DNA of 64,000 nucleotides, from assembly GCA_003058495.1 (NCBI GenBank), contig QBVC01000018.1, forward strand, positions 158,756-222,755. The letters are read 5' to 3'. This DNA comes from a gamma proteobacterium symbiont of Ctena orbiculata (GTDB lineage: Bacteria; Pseudomonadota; Gammaproteobacteria; Chromatiales; Chromatiaceae). Of the stretch, positions 38,736 through 47,092 are shown piece by piece. A program made the translations under genes and the position numbers. Below the pieces are notes generated by a model. The model ran no database searches and was not told the origin of the DNA. It worked only from the letters and a program-made list of their open reading frames with translations. Numbering within the stretch: the stretch's first letter is position 1; the number at the start of each line of letters is the position of its first letter.

Positions 38736-39100
38736 ACTGTATTACTGGCAGGTTATCGGTTGTCGTTTGGCCTGGCGTATTCCCTTTTTTATCGAGGCTT
38801 GTATCAGGCGTCTTACTTATTATGGTTTACGCCATGTTAACAAAATTAGCAGGATATTGCTGGGCAAAGCGGAAATTCCAGAACAGCGCCAGATTCGGTG
38901 CGTCAAGCCGCATCTTACAGGCGGTCGAGGCGTAGGGTGCGGCTTGCCGCACCGTATAACCCGCCGGCAACTCAGGTAGACAGATAAAATGTGGCTTTAT
39001 TTATATACAGGGTTTAACTATAAAGGACTTTGAACATACAGACTGACGGCTTCGCTCCCTATCTCACGACGATGGAGAGAAACCAATCCGGGGAGATGAG
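38736..39100. other. Divergent intergenic region of sps and lutA
   Basis: About 365 nt holding both promoters. A degenerate GTAGGGTGCGGC-type repeat occupies 38896-38954. AT-rich stretches near 38815-38860 could be the sps promoter, but I could not assign -35/-10 boxes with confidence. No gene seen. Confidence 0.45.
38896..38954. repeat. GTAGGGTGCGGC-type repeat, degenerate copy
   Basis: The right arm GTAGGGTGCGGCTTGCCGCA (38932 onward) matches the 34744 unit exactly. The left arm (38896-38919) is its inverse with several mismatches. The arms are 12 nt apart, so this is a shorter hairpin of the same family. Confidence 0.75.
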
Positions 39101-39868
39101 ATGCCCGAGCAAAAACGATACCCGGCCAAGCCCAAGAGGGTCTATTTCTTCGCCACCTGCCTGGTGGATCTGCTCTTTCCTGAGGCCGGGCTGGCGGGCA
39201 TGCAGTTGATCCGCCGGGAGGGGGTCGAAGTGATCTTTCCCCAGGATCAGACCTGCTGCGGCCAACCGGCCTGGAACAGCGGCTACCGGGACGAGGCCCG
39301 CGAGGTGGCGCTGCAGCAGCTGGCCTGTTTCACGGAAGACCACCCCATCGTCGTACCCTCCGGCTCCTGCGCGGGCATGATGCGCCATCACTACCCTGAA
39401 ATGTTCGCGGGGAGCGCCGACCAGGGGAGGGTCGAGGCCTTCTCCTCCCGGGTCTATGAACTCACCGAATTCCTGGTGCATGTGCTGAAGATAGCGCTGC
39501 AGGACCTGGGTGAGCCGGTCAGGGTCGCCCTCCACACCTCCTGTTCGGCGCGGCGCGAAATGGGTGTCGCCGAAGAACATGAGGCGCTGCTGAAACAGCT
39601 TTCCAAGGTGGAACTCATGACCCAGGCGCGTAAAGAGGAGTGCTGCGGCTTCGGCGGCACCTTTGCGGTCAAGCAGCCCGCCATATCGGCCGAGATGGTC
39701 AGCGACAAGGCGAACGCGATCGCGGATACGGGCGCGGACCTCCTGGTCAGCGGCGACTGCGGCTGCCTGATGAATATCGGCGGTCATCTCGACTACCGGC
39801 AAGCCTCCATTGACAGCCGTCACATCGCCAGCTTCATCTGGGAACGCACCCATGCAACAGAGGGCTGA
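39101..39868 (+). CDS. lutA: L-lactate utilisation protein LutA (LldE)
   Basis: A 255-residue CCG-domain Fe-S protein. Two cysteine-rich motifs, CCGQPAWNSG and CCGFGGTF, plus SGDCGCLMN are typical of LutA/LldE. It is a subunit of the LutABC complex that oxidises L-lactate to pyruvate and passes electrons to the quinone pool or cytochromes. A GGGGAGATGAG precedes the start. It overlaps lutB by 17 nt. Confidence 0.94.
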   Translation: MPEQKRYPAKPKRVYFFATCLVDLLFPEAGLAGMQLIRREGVEVIFPQDQTCCGQPAWNSGYRDEAREVALQQLACFTEDHPIVVPSGSCAGMMRHHYPEMFAGSADQGRVEAFSSRVYELTEFLVHVLKIALQDLGEPVRVALHTSCSARREMGVAEEHEALLKQLSKVELMTQARKEECCGFGGTFAVKQPAISAEMVSDKANAIADTGADLLVSGDCGCLMNIGGHLDYRQASIDSRHIASFIWERTHATEG

Positions 39869-41270
39869 TTTCAATCACCGGGTCGAACAGGCCCTGGGCA
39901 ATGCACAGCTGAAGGCGAGCCTGCGATCCGCCATGGATGGTCTGATGGCAAGTCGCAAGGCCTGCTTTCCGGATGCCGATGCATTGGATGCCCTGCGCCT
40001 GCGCGGGGCACAGATACGCGCCAACGCCCTGTCAAAACTGCCGCAGCTGCTGCAACAGTTGGAACAGCGCTGCACTGAAAACGGCATCCGGGTGCACTGG
40101 GCGGAGAGTGTCGACGAGGCCAACGGGATCGTCCTGGATATCATGCGGCAGCACCAGGCGGAGCTTTTGATCAAGGGCAAGTCGATGGTCTCCGAGGAGA
40201 TGGATCTGAACCGCTTTCTCGAGTCCCACGGCATCGAATGCCTGGAGTCGGACCTGGGCGAGTACATCCTGCAGCTCGCCGGCGAGCCCCCTTCACACAT
40301 CGTTGCCCCGGCCATCCACAAGACCCGCCAGGATATCGCCAGGCTGTTCAAGGAGAAGTTTCCCGACATCCCCTACAGCGACGACGTGGACACCCTGACC
40401 GGCAACGCCCGCGGCATCCTGCGCAAAAAGTTCTATGCCGCGAGGGTGGGACTCTCGGGGGTCAACTTCGCGGTCGCCGAAAGCGGCACCCTCTGCCTGG
40501 TGGAGAACGAGGGCAATGGCCGCATGTGCACCACCGTGCCCCCGGTGCATATCGCGGTAACCGGGATCGAAAAGGTCGTGGAGAAGCTGGCGCATGTCCC
40601 TCCCCTGCTGAAGCTGCTCACCCGCAGCGCCACCGGGCAGCCTATCACCACCTATTTCAACATGATCAGCTCGCCGCGCAAGACGGGGGAGAAGGATGGG
40701 CCGAAAGAGGTCCATCTGCTGCTCCTCGACAACGGCCGCTCGCGCATCTATGAAGACAGTGAGCTGGTGAATACCCTGCGCTGCATCCGCTGCGGCGCCT
40801 GCATGAACCACTGCCCGATCTACACCCGCATCGGCGGCCACGCCTACGGCACCACCATACCCGGCCCCATCGGCTCCATCCTCGAACCGCAGAAGGCGGG
40901 CCTGGATAGCCTGGGCGAGCTGCCCGTCGCCTCCACCCTCTGCGGCGCATGCGCCGAGGTCTGCCCGGTGCGGATTCCCATACCCAGACTGCTCAATCGG
41001 CTGCGCTACGAGCGCATCCGCAGCGACCGTGACGGCGCATCCCATGGCCAGGGAAGCGGCCGCACAGTGAAGGAAGCCGCAATATGGCAGGCCTGGAGCT
41101 GGCTCCATCGCAGTCCGCGACGCTATCGCCTGGCGATGGCCCTGGCCACCCGCCTGTGCAAGATCCTGCCCCTCGGACTCGGCCCCTGGACCCGGGTGAG
41201 AAAGCCTCCCCGCATCGCGGCCAGGACCCTGCATCAGCGGGCGCGCGAGGAGGGCTTCAATGACCGCTAA
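39852..41270 (+). CDS. lutB: L-lactate utilisation iron-sulfur protein LutB (LldF)
   Basis: A 472-residue Fe-S subunit with an N-terminal LUD domain (SMVSEEMDLNRFLESHGIE) and two ferredoxin-type clusters, CIRCGACMNHCPIY and CGACAEVCPVRIP. The start at 39852 (MQQRADFNHRVEQ) was preferred over an ATG at 39810, since the latter reads through lutA codons. Electrons flow from LutA/LutC through these clusters. The stop overlaps lutC by 11 nt. Confidence 0.95.
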   Translation: MQQRADFNHRVEQALGNAQLKASLRSAMDGLMASRKACFPDADALDALRLRGAQIRANALSKLPQLLQQLEQRCTENGIRVHWAESVDEANGIVLDIMRQHQAELLIKGKSMVSEEMDLNRFLESHGIECLESDLGEYILQLAGEPPSHIVAPAIHKTRQDIARLFKEKFPDIPYSDDVDTLTGNARGILRKKFYAARVGLSGVNFAVAESGTLCLVENEGNGRMCTTVPPVHIAVTGIEKVVEKLAHVPPLLKLLTRSATGQPITTYFNMISSPRKTGEKDGPKEVHLLLLDNGRSRIYEDSELVNTLRCIRCGACMNHCPIYTRIGGHAYGTTIPGPIGSILEPQKAGLDSLGELPVASTLCGACAEVCPVRIPIPRLLNRLRYERIRSDRDGASHGQGSGRTVKEAAIWQAWSWLHRSPRRYRLAMALATRLCKILPLGLGPWTRVRKPPRIAARTLHQRAREEGFNDR

Positions 41271-41922
41271 GGCGCGAGACGCAATCCTGCGGCGATTACG
41301 CAACAAGCAACCGGGCTTCGATACCCCAAGCCAGCCCGTCGCCATAGAGACGCCCTCATGGCCGATGGAGGCGCGCATCGCCCAGTTCAAATCGATGTTG
41401 GAAACGGTGCGCGCCGAGGTCCATGTCACCGCCGCGGCGCATTGGACGGAGACCCTGAAAAGCGTCGCCGAGGAGAAGCAGATCAGCAATCTGCTGTATG
41501 CGAAACAGGGTCCGTTGGCGCAGGCCATCGAGCGAGCCTGGGGCGATACCCTGCTTCCGAAGCTCGTTTGCGAGGAGCGGCCGGTGGATGAGTGGAAGGA
41601 ACAGATCTTCTTTCACATCGACGCCGCGGTCACCTCGGCCAGGGCCGCCATCGCGGAGACAGGCAGCCTGATTCTCTGGCCCGATGCGTTCGAACCGCGG
41701 ACCTGGTCCCTGGTGCCCCCTGTCCATTTCGTCGTCGTGGATGCGGAGAAACTCTACAACACCTTCGCCGAAGCGGTCGAGGCGGAGCAGTGGGCGCAAC
41801 AGATGCCGACCAATGCGCTGTTGATATCGGGTCCCTCGAAATCGGCCGATATTCAGCAGACCCTGGCGTATGGTGTGCATGGGCCTACCGAGTTGATTGT
41901 GATATTGAAAACGTCGTCGTAG
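41260..41922 (+). CDS. lutC: L-lactate utilisation protein LutC (LldG)
   Basis: A 220-residue LUD-domain protein. Conserved elements are the AAIAETGSLILW segment, VPPVHFVVV, and the C-terminal ISGPSKSADIQQTLAYGVHGP. It completes the lutABC operon by an 11-nt overlap with lutB. No lactate permease or LutR regulator is adjacent. The following 210 nt up to the secreted-peptide gene show no feature apart from a small hairpin at 42097-42108. Confidence 0.93.
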   Translation: MTAKARDAILRRLRNKQPGFDTPSQPVAIETPSWPMEARIAQFKSMLETVRAEVHVTAAAHWTETLKSVAEEKQISNLLYAKQGPLAQAIERAWGDTLLPKLVCEERPVDEWKEQIFFHIDAAVTSARAAIAETGSLILWPDAFEPRTWSLVPPVHFVVVDAEKLYNTFAEAVEAEQWAQQMPTNALLISGPSKSADIQQTLAYGVHGPTELIVILKTSS

Positions 41923-42132
41923 GCTTAATAGCATCTTCGTATGATTTTGCCATTTTGAATTAGGCCACATGCATTACTTTCAAATGTTGTAATTACCGGT
42001 TTCGGCCACGAGCAGAAGTTCTGGGGTAACAATGATGAGAGGCAGCTACCACCACAAAGCGGTCGTTGGCGGATCGAGTCTAATAGGCTCCTTTGCGAGC
42101 GAACGCTCGAGGTCAACGCCGTCAAGTACCGA

Positions 42133-42303
42133 TTAGGGGTATAACAGGCCGTTCTCGTGGCTGGACACGAGAGTCGCAAATCGGACTGTCAGCTTGTCTG
42201 TCCTGGGCGCATGATTGTGTTTCTCTTCAGCGGCTTCCCCGGGCGCAACGAACGTCAGAGAAGTCAGTAGAGAGGCAGTCAAGGCAGTGTGTTTGAGACG
42301 CAT
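42133..42303 (-). CDS. Small secreted His-containing peptide, unknown
   Basis: A 56-residue product with a signal peptide (MRLKHTALTASLLTSLTF) cleaved after GEAA. The 31-residue mature part (EEKHNHAPRTDKLTVRFATL and onwards) is charged and carries three His. AAGGAG lies 10 nt before the ATG, arguing for translation. It is the last gene of the zinc operon, just after zur. It could be a metal-binding peptide or a truncated remnant. I do not recognise a family. Confidence 0.5.
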   Translation of the reverse strand: MRLKHTALTASLLTSLTFVAPGEAAEEKHNHAPRTDKLTVRFATLVSSHENGLLYP

Positions 42304-42361
42304 AACGGGGTATCTCCTTATCATTTGGTTCAACAGGATTTGAAGTAGGTGTGGTGCAGGT

Positions 42362-42817
42362 CTACTCATCTCGCTTCGCGACGCACTGCGCACAGGTTCC
42401 CAGCAGTTCAACGACCGGCCGCTTGGTACGGAATCCAATCGCCTTGCCAGCCGCTTTCAGGCTCTTGGCCACACTAGGGTCTTCGACCTCGGCCACCTCG
42501 CCGCAGTCATCACAAATCAGAAACTGGCTGTCGTGTGGATGATCCGGATGTGCACAGCCCACATAGGCGTGCAGGCTCTCAAGCTTGTGCGCCAGACCTT
42601 GCTCGAGCAGGAAATCCAATGCCCGGTAGACCGTCGATGGTGCAGGATTCTTGACTACGCCACGCATGTGCTCCAATAGCTCGTAAGCACTGAGCGGCTT
42701 GTCCGATACGCACAGCAGTTGAAGGACGGTTTTGCGTTGTTCGGTCAGCTGCACGCCGCGTGCATGGCACAGCGCCTCGGCTCGTTCCAGTACATGGGAA
42801 AGCGCATTGTAATTCAC
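42362..42817 (-). CDS. zur: Fur-family zinc regulator Zur
   Basis: A 151-residue Fur-family repressor. The winged helix is followed by the metal-binding dimerisation domain (HPDHPHDSQFLICDDCGEV and a final CAQCVAKRD), giving the structural-zinc Cys pairs typical of Fur proteins. A GTG at 42817 is taken as the start because AAGGAG lies 6 nt upstream; an ATG at 42862 is the alternative. Assignment as Zur rather than Fur comes from the znuABC genes in the same operon and the Zur-like box upstream. Confidence 0.88.
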   Translation of the reverse strand: MNYNALSHVLERAEALCHARGVQLTEQRKTVLQLLCVSDKPLSAYELLEHMRGVVKNPAPSTVYRALDFLLEQGLAHKLESLHAYVGCAHPDHPHDSQFLICDDCGEVAEVEDPSVAKSLKAAGKAIGFRTKRPVVELLGTCAQCVAKRDE

Positions 42818-42935
42818 GGGCTTCTCCTTACCACGCACCTCGCGTGGCGGCCAGTTGTGCATGGTGGCGATCAGGGACTTGCGTCACTCCCGCGGCAAGA
42901 CATAGACACCACCCATATTCCATCTCCAAACCCGA

Positions 42936-43838
42936 TCAGATGCCCAAGGCATCGACCAATACTCGGATGTTGTGTCGCATCATATCAAGGTAGGTGCCGG
43001 CCGGCCCGTCGGCCTTCGACAGGGCGTCGGAATACAGGGTGCCGCCGATCCGCGCCCCGGTTTCCCGGACGATCTGGTCGAGTAGGCGGCGATCGGAGAT
43101 ATTCTCGACGAAGACGGCCGGAATCTTCTCCTTGTTGATCTGGCGAATCAGCCTAGCGATATCACCCGCGGACGCCTCTGCTTCTGTGTTCACACCGACT
43201 GGCGCATAGAACTCGATGCCGTAGGTTGCCGAGAAGTAGCCGAAGGCGTCGTGGGATGTGACCACCTTGCGCCGTTCGACTGGTAGCGAACCGAACGTCT
43301 CGCGAACCCGTGCCTCGACTGCGTCGATCTCCTTCGTGTAGCGCGTCGCGTTGCTGTGATAAATTTCGGCCCCAGCAGGGTCGATCACAGCCAATCCGTC
43401 GGCGATATTGCGGACATAGATCCGGGCATTGGCCAGGCTCTGCCAGGCATGGGGATCGATCTCGCCGTGGTCGTTATCCCCAGCCCCGGCGGGCTCGACG
43501 CCCGTGGTTGCCGTCACCACAGGCCCCTTGTACCCGGATGCCTCCGTCAGGCGGTCTATCCAACCTTCAAAGCCCAATCCATTGACGATCAACAGCGAAG
43601 TCTCGGCGACAGACCGGGCGTCCGCCGGGGTCGGTTGATAGACGTGCCCGTCAGCGTCGGGGCCGACCAATGTGGTGACATGAACCCGGTCACCACCCAC
43701 CTGTCGGACCATATCACCCAGAATACTGAATGTGGCGACAACGTCGACGGGGCCATCGGCCCGGGCATGTATCGACCCGAACAGCCCGAACAAACCGGCA
43801 GCGAAGACGGAAATCAAGATGGATCGTCTTGGGATCAT
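42936..43838 (-). CDS. znuA: Zinc (or manganese) ABC transporter substrate-binding protein
   Basis: A 300-residue cluster A-I binding protein with an export signal (SILISVFAAGLFGLFGSIHA). Likely metal ligands are His in GPDADGHVYQ, His in DPHAW, His in TSHDAFGYFS and Asp in GGTLYSDALS. It lacks the long His-rich loop of E. coli ZnuA. It captures Zn in the periplasm for ZnuB. Mn transport cannot be excluded from sequence, but Zur linkage favours Zn. Confidence 0.9.
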   Translation of the reverse strand: MIPRRSILISVFAAGLFGLFGSIHARADGPVDVVATFSILGDMVRQVGGDRVHVTTLVGPDADGHVYQPTPADARSVAETSLLIVNGLGFEGWIDRLTEASGYKGPVVTATTGVEPAGAGDNDHGEIDPHAWQSLANARIYVRNIADGLAVIDPAGAEIYHSNATRYTKEIDAVEARVRETFGSLPVERRKVVTSHDAFGYFSATYGIEFYAPVGVNTEAEASAGDIARLIRQINKEKIPAVFVENISDRRLLDQIVRETGARIGGTLYSDALSKADGPAGTYLDMMRHNIRVLVDALGI

Positions 43839-43869
43839 AACGAAACTCCTCTTTTTGTTGGTTGGGATA

Positions 43870-44736
43870 TCAAGCTTCGAGATGACGGCGTGATCGCAGA
43901 TGCGTTATGACTACGCCGTTGCTGCCGAAGCCCAGCGAGAACAGATAGAACGCCCCCGCCGTCAGGATGATGGCCGGGCCGGAAGGCAAGCTGGTGTGAT
44001 AGGACAATAACAGGCCGACAAACCCACTCAGGAAGGCCACAAGCACTCCGATGACCAGCAAGGGCGTGATGTCGTGCGTCCAAAACCGGGCGGCGGCAGC
44101 GGGAAGTATCATGATCCCCACCGCCATCAGGGTCCCCAGGGCATGAAATCCGCCCACCAGATTGAGGACCGCCAGGACTAAAAAGCTGTAATGGGCCACC
44201 GGACTCAAGGGACTGACCGAGCGGAGAAAACCCGGGTCAAAACATTCCATCACCAAAGGACGGTAGATAACGGCAAGCCCGAACAGGGTGACCGTGGCGA
44301 TTCCAGCTACCAGAAAGATGGCCGCATCGTTCAAGGCGAGCACTGTACCGAACAGGATGTGTAACAGGTCGACATTGCTGCCGCGCATCGACACGATCAC
44401 GACGCCAATAGCGAGGGAAATCAGGTAAAAGGCGGCCAGGCTGGAATCCTCCCGGGCCACGGTGGTTCGGGCCACCAAGCCGGAGAGTATGGCTACAACC
44501 ACACCTGCGATCACCCCGCCGAGCGTCATGGCGCCGAGGGACAGCCCTGCTACGAGGTATCCGAGCGCCGCTCCGGGAAGTATTGCATGGGCGATGGCAT
44601 CTCCGGTCAGACTCATCCGCCGCAAGGTCAGGAACACCCCGATAGGTGTTGCCCCCAGTGAAAGGGCAAGGCATCCGACCAGCGCTCGTCGCATGAAGCC
44701 GAATTCGACGAAGGGGGCTAAGATGGCATCGTACAT
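43870..44736 (-). CDS. znuB: Zinc ABC transporter permease
   Basis: A 288-residue ABC-3 family permease with about eight to nine transmembrane helices. The conserved cytoplasmic loop is ...GDAIAHAILPGAALGYL near residues 45-65, which couples to the ATPase. The ATG at 44736 has GGAGAG upstream and avoids reading into znuC. It overlaps no gene but sits 37 nt downstream of znuC. Confidence 0.92.
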   Translation of the reverse strand: MYDAILAPFVEFGFMRRALVGCLALSLGATPIGVFLTLRRMSLTGDAIAHAILPGAALGYLVAGLSLGAMTLGGVIAGVVVAILSGLVARTTVAREDSSLAAFYLISLAIGVVIVSMRGSNVDLLHILFGTVLALNDAAIFLVAGIATVTLFGLAVIYRPLVMECFDPGFLRSVSPLSPVAHYSFLVLAVLNLVGGFHALGTLMAVGIMILPAAAARFWTHDITPLLVIGVLVAFLSGFVGLLLSYHTSLPSGPAIILTAGAFYLFSLGFGSNGVVITHLRSRRHLEA

Positions 44737-44773
44737 CACGCACTCTCCACCGGAAGGGATGAAGCCCTGCTGT

Positions 44774-45523
44774 TCATCTCCCACATATGGCCGCCCCATC
44801 GTCAAAGGCCTCGGTAAGCCGGCGCGCTTGATCGAGATTCACTGGAGAAAGGACGTTCTCCGTCGGACCGGCGGCGATCAGCTCGCGGGCCAGCAGAAGG
44901 GTCTCCGGGAAATCCGTCCGCACCTGATCCAGGTCGTGCAAGACGGCGACCACCGTCCGCCGCTCCCCGTGCCAGCGATGAATGAGTCCCTTGAGGTCAC
45001 GCACTGTCGCAGAATCGATGGCCGTGAACGGCTCGTCCAGTAGAATCAGCCGCGCGTCCTGGAGGAGCAGCCGAGCAAAAAGGGAACGTTGCATTTGCCC
45101 GCCGGAGAGGGTGTCGATGGGGCGCTTCTCGAAACCACCCAGCCCAACGATATCCAGAGCCTCGCCAACCTTCCTGTCACCATCCGGGCCGAATTGACCG
45201 AAAGCCCCTGTCTTTCGCCACAATCCCATGGCCACCATGTCGAAGACCGAGATCGGAAAGCTCCGGTCGATATTGACCTGTTGAGGCAGGTACGCGATTT
45301 CTGAGACTGTAATCCCCGTTAACCTGATCTCGCCACCGAGGGGCGCGAGGCGGCCGACGATCCCTTTTAGAAGAGTCGACTTTCCGGCACCGTTAGGTCC
45401 CACCACGGCGACCAAGCTACCTGCACCGATGGCGTAATCAAGATGATGGACTGCAGGGTGGCGGTCGTATCCGAGGGTCAGGTTATCGAAATGCAAGATC
45501 GTATCGTCCATTGGCGCACTCAT
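44774..45523 (-). CDS. znuC: Zinc ABC transporter ATP-binding protein
   Basis: A 249-residue ABC ATPase with Walker A GPNGAGKST, Q-loop YLPQQ, signature LSGGQ, Walker B ILLDEPF and the H-loop VLHDLDQV. It powers ZnuB. The ATG at 45523 is used; an ATG at 45511 is possible. It is read after the His-rich ORF in the zinc operon. Confidence 0.93.
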   Translation of the reverse strand: MSAPMDDTILHFDNLTLGYDRHPAVHHLDYAIGAGSLVAVVGPNGAGKSTLLKGIVGRLAPLGGEIRLTGITVSEIAYLPQQVNIDRSFPISVFDMVAMGLWRKTGAFGQFGPDGDRKVGEALDIVGLGGFEKRPIDTLSGGQMQRSLFARLLLQDARLILLDEPFTAIDSATVRDLKGLIHRWHGERRTVVAVLHDLDQVRTDFPETLLLARELIAAGPTENVLSPVNLDQARRLTEAFDDGAAICGR

Positions 45524-45623
45524 ATCAGAGCCCAGACAACCGTAAGCCACAACAGACCGGCGACGACGCTAGCAAGTGCGAGGCGCGCTCCTACACCGGC
45601 CCGAAGGGGAGAGAAAGATGGCT

Positions 45624-45839
45624 TCATCGGGATAACCCTCTGTTGAAGTCGGCGTCGTGCTCGTCGTGAGCATAGCGCTGAGCTTCGGCACTGAGCGCAT
45701 GATTAGGGCCCGACACTTCGCGGCGTTTGGCCTCATGCCCGTGTTCGTCATGCGCATGCGCCTCCATCTCGCGCAATGAGATATCTTCATGGGCATCGAG
45801 CACCCGGGTACACTGGTTAGCCGAGTGGATTCGATCCAT
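45624..45839 (-). CDS. His-rich small protein in the zinc operon
   Basis: A 71-residue ORF (possibly 82 from a GTG at 45872) between the NicO gene and znuC. It is rich in His, Asp and Glu (HAHDEHGHEAKRREVSG, YAHDEHD), a composition suited to zinc binding. No signal peptide and no clear ribosome site are seen. It begins close to the NicO stop, which fits co-transcription. It could equally be a fragment of a larger metal-binding protein. I do not recognise the family. Confidence 0.4.
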   Translation of the reverse strand: MDRIHSANQCTRVLDAHEDISLREMEAHAHDEHGHEAKRREVSGPNHALSAEAQRYAHDEHDADFNRGLSR

Positions 45840-45874
45840 CCTGATTATTTCGAACGGTAAGCCGGTGCGCACGT

Positions 45875-46900
45875 TTACAAACCCATTGTTGGTTTCAGTG
45901 CAAACGAGGCGTTCAGCAACCACAGCGCCATAAGCAATAGCAGGGTTCCGCCAAGTACCCCCACGCCACCGGCGGCTAGCGTCCACAACGGTGACCGGTG
46001 AGCGACTACCGCGCTCGCCCACTCTCGGGCCATGGAGGTAAAAATGGCCAAGGCAACAATGGTGACCGCCGTCCCTACGGACATGGCCATTACGGCAAGC
46101 GCGCCATGCCACATTAAATCCATCACGGCAGCAAGAATCAGCACCAACACTGCACCACTGCAAGGGCGCAGCCCAATGGCCAAAACCACGCCAGCCACAG
46201 CATGCCGGCTGCCGACGGTATCGATTTCGACAGCAGTGGGCAGGTGCCGACAGCCACAGCTTTTGCCGTGAACATGACCGTCATGGTCGTGGTGGACAAG
46301 GTCGGCTTGGTGCCGCAATCGGCGCACAGTGCCAGACAAGGTGGCTACTGCGCGTATCAGAACGTAGGACCCAACCATTGCAAGCAATATGAAACTGATG
46401 CGCGTAGCCCACAATGATGCCGTTTCTGTCTCCCGCGGCAGCCAACCGGCCATGCCTATTAGGCCGTAAACGAGCAACAGCGCCGTCACGCCCTGCAGGA
46501 GCGCAGCCGTGGTGCCCATGGCGATACCGCGATTCATGTGGCTTCGGTGAGTCAACAGGTAGGTCGTCAATACCGCCTTGCCGTGCCCAGGCCCTGCGGC
46601 ATGCAAGACACCGTAAAGGAAACTCATCAGCACCAAAGCCCAGCCGACGCCATCCTTACCATGCAGGTCTCGTATCTCTCTCGTCAGGGCGCGGTGAAAT
46701 TTACTCTGCTTTGACCAGACCCAGGACACAGCCTGACCCCAGATTGAAACCGCCTGCTTTGTGTCAGCATACCCACTATTCGTGGACTGTTCGGTGGCGA
46801 TAGACTCACCCTGCAACATCGTTGTCGCATGGAGATCCGCTGAGTACGCGACGGCACATAGCCATGAGAGAAAGACCGCTATGCTGGAACTTACTCGCAT
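45875..46900 (-). CDS. NicO/RcnA-family metal transporter
   Basis: A 341-residue membrane protein with an export-type N-terminus and about six to seven helices. The NicO signature GVLHAAGPGHGKAVLTTYLL and the IGLRPCSGAVLVL motif are present, as is a cytoplasmic His-rich loop (HHDHDGHVHGKSCGC). Such proteins move Ni, Co or Zn. Presence in a Zur-type operon next to a DUF1007 remnant suggests zinc. It starts 8 nt after a 15-codon ORF that is itself coupled to the DUF1007 remnant. Confidence 0.88.
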   Translation of the reverse strand: MRVSSSIAVFLSWLCAVAYSADLHATTMLQGESIATEQSTNSGYADTKQAVSIWGQAVSWVWSKQSKFHRALTREIRDLHGKDGVGWALVLMSFLYGVLHAAGPGHGKAVLTTYLLTHRSHMNRGIAMGTTAALLQGVTALLLVYGLIGMAGWLPRETETASLWATRISFILLAMVGSYVLIRAVATLSGTVRRLRHQADLVHHDHDGHVHGKSCGCRHLPTAVEIDTVGSRHAVAGVVLAIGLRPCSGAVLVLILAAVMDLMWHGALAVMAMSVGTAVTIVALAIFTSMAREWASAVVAHRSPLWTLAAGGVGVLGGTLLLLMALWLLNASFALKPTMGL

Positions 46901-46951
46901 CGAATAGTTACCGTTTCAGCAAACTGAATACCGAGGTCATCACCTTCGCTT

Positions 46952-47092
46952 TCATTTCAGTCCCTTTGTATCGAACTGCCCATCAGCGAATACATCGATC
47001 CAATGGTAGGGATGGGCCTGCGCCCCGGTCGCGAAGCACATCGCCATGGTCAAGACTGTCATACTGCAGTGTCTTGTCAACGAACAGTTCAT
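46952..47092 (-). pseudogene. Truncated DUF1007 gene
   Basis: A 46-codon ORF: a signal peptide ending in GAQA, then AHPYHWIDVFADGQFD, the opening of DUF1007 proteins (AHPhvWID...FD), then a stop 5 codons later. The family is about 200 residues, so more than three quarters is missing. Its ATG overlaps the DUF1826 stop (ATGA), and its own stop overlaps the ATG of a 15-codon ORF (46908-46955), so coupling is preserved. DUF1007 normally sits directly before the NicO gene, exactly this position. It may be a remnant or a functional mini-protein. Confidence 0.75.
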
